Shown here: piece after piece, positions 34,095 through 46,219 of the stretch
Position numbering within the stretch: the stretch's first letter is position 1
How the letters are laid out: every line of letters begins with the position of its first letter
Origin: Akebia trifoliata
Lineage: Eukaryota > Streptophyta > Magnoliopsida > Ranunculales > Lardizabalaceae
Assembly: GCA_017979445.1 (NCBI GenBank)
Contig: CM030717.1
Coordinates: 24,043,288 to 24,107,287 of the forward strand
Direction of reading: 5' to 3'
DNA: 64,000 nt
Program-made: the position numbers and the translations under genes
The notes under the pieces: model-generated
Told to the model about the DNA's origin: nothing
What the model saw: the letters and a program-made list of their open reading frames with translations, nothing else
The model's database searches: none

Positions 34095-34440
34095 GGGAGT
34101 CGTTCGGAGGCCCTAAAGAGAACCAAGGATCACACCAAGTTTGGAGGACCATCGAATATTGCAAGATCGGATGGACGCGATCTACTTGAACCAGATGTGA
34201 ATAACTTTATGTAAAAGATTTCAGGAAATAAAAAATAAACCCTGTCAAAAAAAAATTTAAAGAATACCCCTCTCTTAACTCAAACCTCTCTCTCTCAAGT
34301 TCCAAACCAACAATCGAACTAGCTCTCTTTCTGTCTTCTCCATTTCAAGGTCGGGCCTTTGTCTCTCTTTCTCTCAAACGTACAATAGAAAACCAAGAAT
34401 TAGACCTTCTTCTCGCTCATACCCTCACACAAGATCATCG
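34095..34440. mobile_element. Left end of foldback element M6 (truncated)
   Basis: Starts gggagtcgttcggaggccct after a TA run, like the other five. No matching inverted end is found before the sequence changes to the 3' UTR of element E at about 34440, so it is probably cut there. Confidence 0.5.
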
Positions 34441-34449
34441 AGAAAAAAG

Positions 34450-34660
34450 AGAAGCCTGGTAAGTCGAAAACCTGAAAGGGTGACTCAGGCAAAAATTAGG
34501 GCATAACCATAAAAAAAAAAGAAGGCCTGCTCGGATGAAAACCTGAAAAGACAACCTAGTAAAAATCAAGGCATCGTCAAAAGAAGAAAAACAAAGTCTG
34601 CTAGATTGAAAACCTGAAGAGACAATCTAGGAAAAAATTAAGACATCATCAAATAGGAGG
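34450..34660 (+). repeat. 71-bp tandem repeat, three copies, in element E
   Basis: gaaaacctgaaa starts at 34466, 34537 and 34608. Units carry gcctgctnga before it and a caaggcatcgtcaaaagaa block after it. The same motif, inverted, repeats in element G at 46990-47240. Confidence 0.85.
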
Positions 34661-35244
34661 AAATGTCCCATCAAGAAGAAAAATTCAGAAGGAAGTTTAT
34701 TAGAGAATGTAGAAAATTATTCAAGTCACAACATTCATTTTTAGCTAAAAGCTCATATCTGATGAAGATAGTGTTGAAGTCGAAGAAACTCAGAAGTCAT
34801 CTTGAACATTGTAAGATATTTAAGAGTATATTTACTTGTTCAAGTATTCGTCAAAGGAAAATGTAGAACCATCGACCACTTTGAAAAGAAAGATCTTCTA
34901 TTCTAATAATCATCAAGATTTTAAGTTCAGCTTAAGCATTTCTCAAAAGAAATTGATCAAATTCCTTATTGTACATATGATAATCTTAAGAGTCTTGAAT
35001 TTAAAGGAATGTCAATTCTTCTACCTGTCATATATCAGAGTCCATAGTTGCTCGTTCATATTTTTCAAGTGCAATCAATTTCATCAGTTTCTTAGTCAAG
35101 TTCCAGTTAGAAGCCAATCTTAAAATTAGGGGCATTTTTTAAAGTAATTGTGATTCTTACTAAAAAGTCTAAAAATTCGGTGAAACCCAGTGATAATTAT
35201 GAATCCAGATGCATGATAAGCCAATAAATCGAGTCTCTAACAAA

Positions 35245-35880
35245 TTTTAACCTAAAAAGCGTGGCTCTAATAAGTTCGAGTCCGAGAAACGAGATTCTGA
35301 CTTTTTTGAATCATAGAATGAGTAGGTTTTTTTGAAGTGCCTATAAACGTAAGTTCGAGTATGAGAAATGAGACTCCAACTTTTTGAATAATAGAATGAG
35401 TAAGTTTTTTGAAGTGCTGACAAACCTAAGTTCGAGTATGAGAAATGAGACTCAAACTTTTTGAATCATAGAATGAGTAGGTTTTTTAAAGTTCCTACAA
35501 ACCTAAGTTCGAGTCCAAGAAACGAGACTCCAATTTTTGTATCATAGAATGAGTAGGTTTTTCGAAGTGCCTACAAACTTAAGTTTGAGTCTGAGAAACG
35601 AGACTCCAACTTTTTGAATAATAGAATGAGTAGTTTTTTTTGAAGTGCCTATAAACGTAAGTTCGAGTCCGAGAAACAAGATTCCAACTTTTTGAATCAT
35701 AGAATGAGTAGGTTTTATGAAGTGCCTACAATTCTAAGTTCGAGTATGAGAAACGAGACTCCAACTTTTTGAATCATAGAATGAGTAGGTTTTTTGAAGT
35801 GCCTACAAAACTAAGTTCGAGCCCAAGAAATGAGACTCCAACTTTTTGAATCATAGAATGAATTAACAGGATTGTTTAAG
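35245..35880 (+). repeat. 77-bp tandem array, about eight copies, in element E
   Basis: The block atagaatgagtaggttttt recurs with a spacing of 77-78 (first instances near 35321, 35399 and 35476). Between them is ctaagttcgagtc, then gagaaacgagactccaac. The copies decay toward both ends. Confidence 0.9.
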
Positions 35881-36425
35881 TTCCTGTAAACCTTAGCTAG
35901 AGTTTGATAAATGAGACTCAAATTTTTTCGAACTCTAAAAAAGAATTTCGATAGGATTTAATGGAATTCCTACATTACCTATCTCGTTATTCGAATTTAC
36001 CATAATTCAATATTGTATGATTGTCTTTATTGCATATGTGCATTTTAATTTAAATTATCATTGTCAGTGAGAGAAGATCTCTAGGACCTGACATTCTTTT
36101 TTAATCGAGGAGAGTTTATTCTCAATGATCCGATAGATTATTCAGTAAGCATCACACCATTGCACACACGTGCACTTTTGCATTAGTCAGGAAATTTTTT
36201 CTAAAATTCAAGGATCTGACATCGTTAGTGAGAGTTCAGGCTCGAGGACCTGACAACTTTTAGTTCGGGGACAGTTTTACCCTCAAGGATCTGAATGCCT
36301 CGATGAATTGCTAAATCAGGCTGTAAAATGAACTATCATTAGCTTTAGTATTCAGATATTGTACTATCTATCAAAATAGATTTGTTATTCTAGTTTACTT
36401 TAACCCTCTACCAAAGAAGGGCATC

Positions 36426-38024
36426 TATAGACACCTCATTTTTACACTCACTGATTAATCAACTCGTCAATCCGATCACGATGATTCCCAATGATGGATG
36501 ATTATTTCAATGCTTTATTTGTTATTAGATATGTTTTAGAAATTCGGATAAGGTATCTCAAACTAACAAAACTGTAAAAACTACGTTACGCTACAAAAAT
36601 ATAATCCTAAAAACATATAAATCATCATTTTGCAAACAAAAATAAGCTTTACGATGAAAATCACTAAAAACTGACCAAATTACTTAAACACCCCTAACAT
36701 CAAAACATCTTTAGAGCCCCCCTTATGCTTAGGAAAACCCTTTTGATCACATAAAATAACAAAATGAAATCAAATAAATCATTTCGCCAATTTTCACCAA
36801 ATTTGATAAAATTATGAAAATGCCTCTCATAGGGTTCACAATCATTTCATGCAAAAAAAGTCGTAAATGACATAAACCCATAAACCCATTGAATTTCTTA
36901 CGAAAAATCGATTCCAAAACATCTCAGAACATTGAAAAATGACTTGAAACGCAAAAGTTTTCTTCAGGGGCAAAACGGTAATTTTTCAATTAAAAAAATT
37001 TTAAATTCTAAAATTAATAAATAAAATAATAATTAATGTAAAGTTAATAAAATTAATTTAAAAATCTAAACCAAGAAAATTAATCAATCAGGCCCTCAGG
37101 TAAAATTGTTGATGGTTGCCCACTTATTTAAGTGGATCCCCGTGATATTTATTAAAAGACCCCTCCATCTGGGGGCCTAAAAAATTAAAATATAATTAAG
37201 GGGGATTCTTCAAAAATTAAAAATATATTCTTTCATTATACGTAAGAATTGAAATCCTAATCTAAAGAAACCTAGTCAATCAAATAAGACTTAAGTCAAA
37301 ATCCTAATTAAAATCCTAATCTAAAGAAACTTAGTCAATCAAATAAGACTTAACTCAAAATCCTAATTCACTTTATCTAAAAGGAGACCTAGTCATATCC
37401 TAATTCTTTCAAAAAAATCTATAAATAAGAGCCTCGACAATCTAATTTAGCAGGTCAAAATAAATAATAGAAAAAGTAGGTCAAAAAGTCTCCCTAACCT
37501 TTCCCAAACCCTGATTTTGAAGCCCTAACTCCCTACTTATCAACAAAACCCTAGGTTTTGTAGAAAAACTTCCAAAAACTCTTCAAAAAATACCCAAAAA
37601 TCTATCAATTTTTTTTGGATATACTCAAATATGAAAATGATGTACTTCATCTTGAAGATCCGAAGCAAATCGAGTGACGGAAACAAAGCGAAAAGTATTT
37701 TATGAAGAGTCATTCTACCAATTCTGAGGGAATAAATCGTTACGATCATTATGTAGGTATATTTCTATTCTATTTGTTCTATTTATTTGTTTTAGGTGTT
37801 TTAGCAATGTAATTCTTTTTTGAAAAATAGTAGAGACTGGCGTTTGCAACTTCCAACCCTGTAATGTGATCCCTAGACCATAGTCTTTTTTTTATTCGTA
37901 GATTAGTTGTTTTTATCTGTTAGAGTCAATATTTGGTTCCTAAACTGTAATAACTAGGTGGCGATTCCCAAAGCTCAAAAATAAAAAACTGATCCGCACA
38001 CCCCGTAGATCGAGGACACTTTAA
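36426..38024 (+). mobile_element. 3' LTR of element E
   Basis: 1599 bp, start tatagacacctc (from tgtagacacc) and end gaggacactttaa. It aligns with the reverse complement of the G LTRs and of solo LTR D. A TATA box is at 37420-37427 (tataaata), and aggtggcgattccc lies near the end. The right flank is gtatg, where copia element F starts. Confidence 0.88.
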
Positions 38025-38780
38025 GTATGTCGGCCATACAAGCCTAGAAAATCTTAGAAATCGCATACGAGAGAACTAGTATTGTGAAGAAGTTTAAACT
38101 CCAACTCCTTACAACTTAATTTGAAAATATTAAAATAGAGGAGACTGAAACTATCCAGAAATTTCATGCACGATTAAGTGAAATATGCAATTCCATATTT
38201 TATGCAAGGGAATCTGTCTAATAGAGTAAAATTTGTGCCAAAACCCATTAGATCCCTACCAAAGAGATTTGGCTCTAAAGTCACTTCAATTGAGGAATAC
38301 CAAGATGTGGAGACTATGATGATTGAGGAACTTATGGGTTCCCTCACCACTTTTGAGCTCCATTATGAAGGTCTTTCCTTTAAAAGGAAGACATCGGTCC
38401 TTAAGACCTCTTCGTCTAAGACTTCCTCTAAATAGTCATCTCTTCCCCCTATTGAATCCTTTTCCTAAGATAATAGTAAAATTATTAATGAGAAAGATAA
38501 CGAGAATAACCTTGAAGAAGAGGACTTGGCCTTGCTTGCCTCAAGATTTCATAAATTCTTTAAGAAGAAATGTTCCAATAGCACTAGTAAAAATAGTCAA
38601 CCTATGGAAAGACAACTAACAATAGGGAAATTCTTGTCCAAATCTAAAGAAGATGTCGAATGTTACAACTATGGAGGAAAATGCCATTATTCTATCGTAT
38701 GTCCCTCAAAGACAAAATCTAAGTATCCACAAAGACCTAAGTCTAAAGGAAATACTATGGCTGCAAAAGTCACGTAGGAT
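38025..38780 (+). pseudogene. Copia element F gag, first part with zinc knuckle (decayed)
   Basis: Ty1/copia gag fragments: ETIQKFHARLSEICNSIFYA, RSLPKRFGSKVTSIEEYQDV, METMMIEELMGSLTTFELHY-like sequence, then a basic part and the knuckle ECYNYGGKCHYSIVCPSK, in which the second Cys of CX2CX4HX4C is Tyr. The 5' LTR and gag start are missing on the left, where element E's LTR abuts. Stops occur at 38220 and 38433, among others. Confidence 0.85.
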
Positions 38781-40060
38781 GACAACTTAGATGAGTCGGG
38801 AGGTGAGGAACAATGATCTTCAAATTTTGAAAGTTATAATACTTTCCGGATCCTTATGGCTTCCACTACAGCCTCTATCACCGATGATGATGAAATTGAG
38901 GAAGAATAGGAATCTAAAATTCAAAATCCTCCTCAAGATGCCTCTTCTTCTTTTGAGAAGGAAAGAGAAGACGTCGATGATGATGAACTTGAACTTCAGT
39001 CAGTGTTCGATCAACTATTCATTAATCATGTGAAATTGACCAAGAAACATGGTCAAGAAAAACTTCAAAAATAGTAGTGGCATCTTGAATATAAACAAGT
39101 CAGTGAGGAAAAATGCTTTTTAGGACTTCAACTAGAAGATATCAAAATTCAACTAGAAACAACCCTGGAAAGATAGTCTAGCTTATCCTCAATTTCTGAG
39201 AAGACCACTAATGAGAATAATAAGATGCTCACCAACTTGCAACAATTGAGAAATCTTTTTAATATGACGAACTCTATAATAACTTATCAAAACTTAGAAT
39301 TATCAAACCTTCGTGATGAAAATAGAATTCTTACGTTTGACATCGATGAGCTGTAGAAACAAAAAGCCTAGACTTGCGCATAACACACTCAAGGAAGTTT
39401 GGAGTTAAAAAAACTTTTGGTACTTCAAAAGTCCTATGGGGATAAAGGAGGTTTTGATTATGATAGGTATACTTCTACATCATCTCCATCTCCTACTGTG
39501 TTTGTTCATGGAGAATCATTTGACTTTAAGAAGAACTCCAAGAAAGTCATCACATACAACTTTTGTAGTGGAATGGGTCAGATGAAATTTGAGTGTATCG
39601 AATACAAGATCGTCTACCGCACAACCTCACAAGCTCCTATTGGAAAATATTTATTGGTCGAGAAGAAGAAACATGATAAAAGGAAGACTACTCTACAAAG
39701 CGAAGTTGAAAGTGCTAAGAAAAATGAGTCTTCTAAGTTGAATGGAGTAAAGAATCCATCTCCTCCCAAACATGACAACAATATTAGGGAACTCTACAAA
39801 CAAATTGCTCTCTTGAACTTAAAATCTAGAGAACTTGTTGAGTCAAGTGGAGGCAATCAAGGTGCAAAAAGTAATCAAAAAAAGAAATCACCTTCAAGAT
39901 CACCCAAGAAGAGTAGGTCCTCTAAGAGGAACTCACCAGTCATAGAGAGAAATGAGCCTAATAGGAAAATCCCTTCTCATCTTAAATGTAATCCTCAACT
40001 TCCTAAAAAATCCTATAATGGAAAGTCAAAAGTGGGGATAACAAGTGCATCATAATTCAC
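38781..40060 (+). pseudogene. Copia element F gag extension: acidic/coiled-coil region and second knuckle (decayed)
   Basis: An acidic stretch (ITDDDEIEEE; EREDVDDDELELQSVFDQLF) is followed by Leu/Lys-rich helices (NNKMLTNLQQLRNLF; LSNLRDENRILTFDIDEL) and, at 39399-40055, a part with YNFCSGMGQMKFEC, a degraded second zinc knuckle. A Lys/Ser-rich tail ends it. A long gag with a coiled coil and a second knuckle is typical of SIRE/Maximus copia elements. The lineage call rests on that layout. Confidence 0.7.
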
Positions 40061-40596
40061 ACAACTCTCAAAGTTGGAAATTTTACATGATAGTATCTTG
40101 ATAACGGTTGCTCCTGACACATGATTGGTGATCGAAGTCAGTTTAATCACATAGTTGAGTTTGATGGAGGGTCTGTCGCTTTTAGTAATGGCAGCACTAC
40201 TAAGATTATTGGGCAAGGCACAGTCAATGAATCATAATTGCCCAAGGTGGAAAATGTGTTTTGTATTGATGGTTTGAAACATAACCTTCTAAGCATATCC
40301 CAAATATGCCACAAAGACCACCTAGTGAGTTTCAACCGTGAAATTTGCGAGATATCGACCCTCGATGGCAAGATTATTATGAAAGCTCTTCATACTTTTG
40401 ATAACTTTTATGTTATTGAAAACATAAGGAAACCACCGTTTCCTATGTGAGCAACGTGGCCCAAGTTGATGAAGTCCAACTGTGGCATCAACGACTCAGT
40501 CATGTTCACTAAAAGAACTTGTCTCGTTTAACCTCAAAAGGCTTAGTCAGAGGATTACCAAAGCTAGTTAAGCAAGCGAAAGATGTTTGTGGGGAC
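40061..40596 (+). pseudogene. Copia element F protease and pre-integrase region (decayed)
   Basis: The protease start reads YLDNGCS-stop-HMIGD, so the catalytic D-S/T-G is DNG and a stop follows two residues later. Then come GSVAFSNGSTTKIIGQGT, DGLKHNLLSISQICHKDHLV and, in the pre-integrase part, LSRLTSKGLVRGLPKLVKQA and DVCGDC. The gene is cut at 40596 by a solo LTR and resumes at 42579. Confidence 0.85.
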
Positions 40597-42578
40597 TGTA
40601 GACACCCTAATTTGAACGGGCCTCCACTCAAAAGGACCCAAAATATCAAAAAATTTCCAATAAAATCCACAAATGGACCTAAAAAGCCTAAATCATTGAA
40701 ACATGGCATTTTAATCAATTCGAAGGATCCCAAGACCCCAAAAGGTCTAATGGACCTAAAAAAAGACTTGGTAGACCCCTACCTTCCCCACCTTTCATTG
40801 TTCCACCCTTTGAATCGAAAATACCCCAAGCCCATTTAAGGCCCACAAGCCCTTAATTCCCCAAAAATATTCCTCATTTCATCCAACTTAGCCTAAACTT
40901 AATTCCATATCACCCAAATCCTAAAAATCACTTACCCTCAAAATCTTATCTAAAAATAAATCATAACAAATTCCAAATAGCCTAAAACTTTACCAAAACC
41001 CAAGCCCAACATGTTAAAGCCCATATCTATTCAAATCCACATCCATAATCCACAAATCATTATCCACATCAACCAATCAACTTTTGATCATCAATGGAAA
41101 TTTGTCCAGCCCATAATTTACCTCCCAAAAATCATTCTACCCAATTAAACACATCACTTTTCTCCAACAAAACCACCCCCTACACTTCATGCCATAAACC
41201 TAACCCATCACCTTTCTCTAATACAACTACCAACCTAACCTTCCTTCATCATTCATCTTCAACCCGTTCTCACAAGCCATCTTCACACCCCTTTCCTCCA
41301 ATCAACTCACCCAAGCACTCCATCACCACACCTTTCGGGATACTTGTCACCATCCCCTTCATCATTCCAAAACCTAACCACCTAATCCCTTACATAACCT
41401 ATTTTTTCAATCAAATACCACATCCCCTCATCTCACGTAGCACTCAATCCAATTCTTTTAACTAAACACCACATCATTTCACCACACTAAACACTCATCC
41501 CATGGGTTAGGGAGGATCCAAACCATTTGGATAAATAAATTATCCATTTACCTCCCTTCTACTGATACCCTTCTCTTCACCTAAATTTTCACATCCCCCA
41601 CCTTCAAACCTCATGCCATTCTCTACTATTTTACCTTTTCACCACATCCTATCCTCAAAAGTAATTTTCAACACCTATAAATACCCCCCTCACCTTCTAA
41701 AATAGGTGCCAAGTCTAAGTCTAAAAAAAAATTATTTTTCTCAACTCATCTACTCAACTTTTTTTTTTTACTCATCTCACTTCATCTACTCTAAAAAATT
41801 ACAATAATTCACTAAGGACCTAAGAAGAAGAAGAAAAAATAAGGAAGGAAAAAAGAAATAAGTCAAGGCCTTAAGATAGGATTGAGGATACATACCCCCA
41901 CTTTCTCTTCCCTCTCTACTACACTCTTCTACTTCCCCTCTCATCTTTTTAATTTTTCTTTTAGAGAAACCCCTAAAATGTCATGCTTCCCTTCTCCTAT
42001 CTCTGATAGATCAAACTTTAGTTTGGTTGAAAGTATAAGGGTTGTAACCACCTTCAAAAGAAAATATTTTAAACCTACCAACTTATTTTGAGGCAATCGG
42101 TATTTGGGTTCTTCTCAACCCATGAGAATGGACCCACAACTATTAGCTAACACTTTTTCAAAACAAATACACATTGTTTTCAAGGCTAGATTTATATAAA
42201 AATCATCTCCTTCAATGAGATGATCTCTATAAACTAAGCCAATATTAAATCCCTTCTAGGGTATAAGTTGTCAGCTATGTGACACTTTTTTTTGTTTCAT
42301 TTTATCCAAAAATGTCCGAGTTATTTTTGAGGTTACCACCAATTGGTGGAGAGAAAAGGGTGCTTAACACCTTTCCCTTTTCTTAATTGAACCGCTTACC
42401 TAGATCTTAGGTGGATTGATGTTTTATTCGTACGAGTCACTAAACGCCAAAATGATACTTTTTCAAAAAATAAAATTTCGGGTGACCATTCGTACCCTTT
42501 TACAAAAATGAATGGTGACGATTCCAAATCTTTGTAGAAGTGATATTTGGAAATTAATAATCACGCATCTCCAGGGGG
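40592..42578 (+). mobile_element. Solo LTR of family L2 inside copia F
   Basis: The LTR is 40597-42573 (1977 bp), start tgtagacaccc, end cgcatctcca. It is homologous to 3121-4935. A TATA box is at 41676-41683, and a tggtgacgattcc motif lies near the end. The flanks gggac (left) and ggggg (right) match at three of five bases. The host coding sequence runs from DVCGDC on the left to a GKSTHKK-type stretch on the right, which supports a clean insertion with later mutations. Confidence 0.85.
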
Positions 42579-43420
42579 TGTTAAATTGGTAAAAAGTACT
42601 CATAAAAAGACAACCACTCTTGCCACCTCAAAATCCTTAACATTTTATGTATGGACATTATATGCCCACTAAAGTTAGAAGTTTAGGAAGTAAGAGACAC
42701 TTCTTAGTCATTGTTGATGATTACTCTAGATTCACTTGGGTCATTTTTTCTGAGAAAAAATCTGATACTTTTGATGAGTACAAAAAGATCATTAAGCAGA
42801 TTCAGATAGGAAAAGAATATGTCATTGGTAAAATTAGAAGTGATGATGGTGGTGAATTCGAGGATGGCCGATTCCTACAATTTTGTAATGAAAATGGAAT
42901 CCAAGATGAATTCTTAGCTCCTAAGACCCCCCAACAAAATAAATTTTTTGAGAGGAAGAATCGAGTTCTTTAGGAAATGACCACAGTTATGCTTCATAGT
43001 AAAAAAATTCTTAAAAGTCTGTGGGCCGAAGCTGTGAATAGTACTTGCTTCATTGTTACTCGAGTATATCTTTCAGTAGGGTTAAATAAAATAACTTATG
43101 AACTATGGAACGATAAAACTCCTAGTGTCAAGCACTTCAGATTCTTTGGAAATAAATGTTATATCCTAAAAGACCATGAACACTTGGAAAAGTTTGATTT
43201 GAAGAACGATAAAGTAATCTTCTTGGGATTTTTCAAACAATCATGTTTTTTGAGTTTTTAATCAGAAAACCTCCTCTATCCAAGAGTTCATAAATATGGT
43301 GATCGATGATCAACCCATCAAGGACAATGGTTCCTCTGACTCAGAGGTTGAGGACGAGGGATTATTTTTTATTTCATCCTTACTTTCCTCAACATCTCAG
43401 GTTCTAGAGACATTACCTGT
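42579..43420 (+). pseudogene. Copia element F integrase (decayed, cut by G)
   Basis: The integrase core is well preserved at 42647-43261: FLVIVDDYSRFTWVIF, GKIRSDDGGEFEDGRFLQFC, APKTPQQNKFFERKNRVL. The DD-E residues are visible (VDDYS; SDDGGEF; the E of FERKN). A stop at 42972 separates it from LWAEAVNSTCFIVTRVYLS and the HFRFFGNKCYILKDHEHLEK part. The region then continues SSDSEVEDEGLFF up to the G insertion. The RT part is found beyond G at 60803. Confidence 0.9.
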
Positions 43421-45151
43421 TGAAAGCGCCCTCGATCCGCGGGGTGCGCGGATCTACTTTTGACCCTTGAGGTTTGGGAGTCGCCACCTAGTTATTACGG
43501 TCTAGGAACCGTTCAATGACTCTAAATAGATAAGGGACTAATCTAAAATAGAAAAAAACTGAATTCGGGGATCATGTTACGGGGTTGGAAGGTGTTAGGC
43601 ACCAACCCCGCCCGGCCAAAGTCGGTCTCTACTAACCTCCCAAATAAATTACATTGCTAAAAACCTAGATAAAAAAAAATAAAAAAAAAATTATACCTTT
43701 CCGATAACAAAGATTTTGTTCCCTCAGATCCGGCAAAAATAGCTTTTTGTACCGTACTCCCTTGCTTCGTTCTGTATCCGGATTTGATTTCGGATCTCCG
43801 AGGCAAGGTATCTCCTTATTTTTGGATCTGGATTCTTCAAGTTTGTTGTGGATTTTGGGATGTTTTTAGAAGGTTTTTAGGTATTCTTTAGGCTAAAATC
43901 AAAGGAGGGATGTTAGGTAAGGAGTTGGGGCTCCAAAACTAGGGTTTATGGGAGGCTAGGGGGGCTTCTAGACCTATTTCTCCTAGAATTTATGATTTGA
44001 TACGAAAATAGGGTGTGAGCACCCCTATTTATAGATTTTTTTAGGGGTTGATTTTGATAGAATTAGTGTTTAATTAGAGTTCTTTTAATTAGAGTTGTGT
44101 TTTAGTTAGAATTGTTTTAGGTAGAATTGTGTTTTAATTAGAATTGTTTTTTAGTTAGAACTCTATTAGATAGAGTTATTATTGAATTAGAATTCTATTA
44201 TGACTTTTGGTCTTATTTGATTGACTTTTAATATTTTGGCTTTAGTCTTAATTGATTGACTTTTAATATCTTGACTTTAGTCTTGCTTAATTGACTTTAA
44301 TTTTGACTTTAGTCTCACTTGATTGACTTTCATACCTTGAATTCAGTCCTGCTTGATTTACTTTAAATTTTTAGAGAACCCCCCTCTAAAATATCTTTAA
44401 TTCTTTGGACCCCCAAATGGAGGGGTCCTTAAAGAAATATCTCACGAACCCTCAACAATTTTACTTGAAAGCCCGATTGATCGATTTTTTAATTCAAAAT
44501 TTTAAATTAATTTCATTAATGTTTCAGTTTAGTTATTTAATATTTTATTTATTAATTTCGAATTTTTTAATTATGAAAATTGTGAAATTACCGTTTTGCC
44601 CCCAAAGAGGACTTTTCACGTTTTAAGTCGGTTTTTAATGTTCTAGGATGTTTTAGAATCGATTTTTCGTAAGAAATTCAATGGAAATATTATTTTGTGT
44701 CATTTATGAAATTTTTTGTGTGAAATGGTCATGAACTTTATGAGGGGCATTTTCGTAATTTTGTCAAATTCTGTTAAAATTGGTGAAATGATTTATTTGG
44801 TTCCGATTTGTTGTTTTATGTGTTCGAAAGGGTTTTTCCAATCGTAACATAGGCTCTAGGGTTGTTTTGATGTTAGGGGTATTTTGATAATTTGGTTAAT
44901 TTTTAGTGTTTTTTTTTTATCGTGAAGCTTCTTTTTGGTCTGCAAGATGATGATTTCTATGTTTCTGGGGTCGTATTTTCTTAGTGTAGCTTGGTTTCTA
45001 AGGTTTTGTCAGTTCGAGATACCTCATCCGAATTTCTGAAACATTTCTGGTAACAAAATAAAGTAATGGAAATAAACATCCATTATTGGGAACCATTGCG
45101 ATCGAGTTGACGAGTTGATTAATCAGGCAGATACAAAAAAGGGTGTCTACA
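43421..45151 (-). mobile_element. 3' LTR of element G (left)
   Basis: Plus-strand start tgaaagcgccctcgatccgc, end gggtgtctaca. It is nearly identical to 59078-60797. TATA box at 44026-44033 (minus). Confidence 0.95.
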
Positions 45152-45169
45152 GATGCCCCTCTTTGGCAG
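45152..45169 (-). promoter_or_regulatory. Polypurine tract of element G
   Basis: The sense sequence CTGCCAAAGAGGGGCATC sits directly beside the 3' LTR. Element E has ACCAAAGAAGGGCATC at the same place. Confidence 0.8.
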
Positions 45170-45529
45170 AGGGTTGAAGCAAACTAGATAGCAAATCTAT
45201 TTTGGTAGATAGTGCGATATCTGAATGCCAAAGCTAGTGACAGTTCATTTTACAGCCTGATTTAGCAATTCGTCGGGGTGTTCGGATCCTTGAGGGTAAA
45301 GCTCTCCCCGAATTAAAAGGTTGTCAGGTCCTTGAGTGCAAACTCTTACCGATAGTGTCAGATCCTTGAATTTTAAAGAATTCTCCCTGACTAAAAAGTG
45401 CAAATGTGCAAGTGTGTGCACTGTGTGAAACTGAGTAAAATCTGAGTATAATTTGAGCATAACCTGAGCATAGACTGAGCATAGACTGATCATAAACTGG
45501 GCATATCTGAGCATAAACTGAGCATAATT

Positions 45530-46219
45530 CCAAGAAAACCCTCGGCGGTAACTGAGCAAAATCCAAGATAAACCTTGGCGGCATCTGAGCAAAATCCAAG
45601 ATAACCCTTGACGGAAACTGAGCAAAATCCAAGATAACTCTTGGGGGAAACTGAGCAAAATCCAAGATAACCCTTGGCGGCATCTGAGCAAAATCCAAGA
45701 TAACCCTTGGCGAAAATTGAGCAAAATCCAAGATAACCCTTGGCGGCAACTGAGCAAAATCCAAGATAACCCTTGGCGGCATCTGAGCAAAATCCAAGAT
45801 GACCCTTGGCGGAAATTGAGCAAAATCCAAGATGACCCTTGGCGAAAACTTAGCAAAATCCAAGATGACCCTTGGCGGAAACTGAGCAAAATCCAAGATA
45901 ACCCTTGGCAGCAACTGAGCAAAATCCAAGATAACCCTTAGCGGAAACTGAACAAAATCCAAGATAACCCTTGGTGGCAACTGAGCAAAATCCAAGATAA
46001 CCTTTGGCGGCAACTGAGCAAAATCCAAGATAACCCTTGGTGGCAACTGAGCAAAATCCAAGTTAACCCTTGGTGGAAACTGAGCAAAATCCAAGATAAC
46101 CCTTGGCGGCAACTGAGCAAAATCCAAGTTAACCCTTGGCGGTAACTGAGCAAAATCCAAGGTAACCCTTGGCAGTAACTGAGCAAAATCCAAGATAACC
46201 CTTGGCGGTAACTGAGCAA
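45530..46219. repeat. 33-bp tandem array (about 20-21 copies) in the 3' UTR of element G
   Basis: The unit is gagcaaaatccaagataacc followed by cttggcggnaact. Because 33 is divisible by three and the unit lacks stops in several frames, the array reads as repeated 11-residue peptides: ILDFAQLPPRV (20 copies, minus, 45324-46193), SWILLSCRQGL in a second minus frame, and DNPWRHLSKIQ on the plus strand (45717-45941). Small 3' UTR satellites are a known feature of Tat/Ogre elements. Coding is unlikely. Confidence 0.96.

Larger units (their letters stand above)
34445..36425 (+). other. 3' UTR of element E (G family, plus strand)
   Basis: The last part aligns with the reverse complement of the 3' UTR of element G (45152-45370). 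Shared are the aggacctgacaac, ccctcaaggatctgaatgcc and caggctgtaaaatgaac blocks and the terminal polypurine tract accaaagaagggcatc (36410-36425) beside the LTR. Two tandem arrays lie upstream. No pol is present to the left, so E is a 3' fragment. Confidence 0.85.

Noticed and set aside
41094..41465. 123-codon plus-strand frame
   Set aside because: Same C-rich U3 bias in the L2 solo LTR; not conserved in the C LTR.
45717..45941. 74-codon plus-strand repeat peptide
   Set aside because: A by-product of the 33-bp tandem unit; other frames are open as well.
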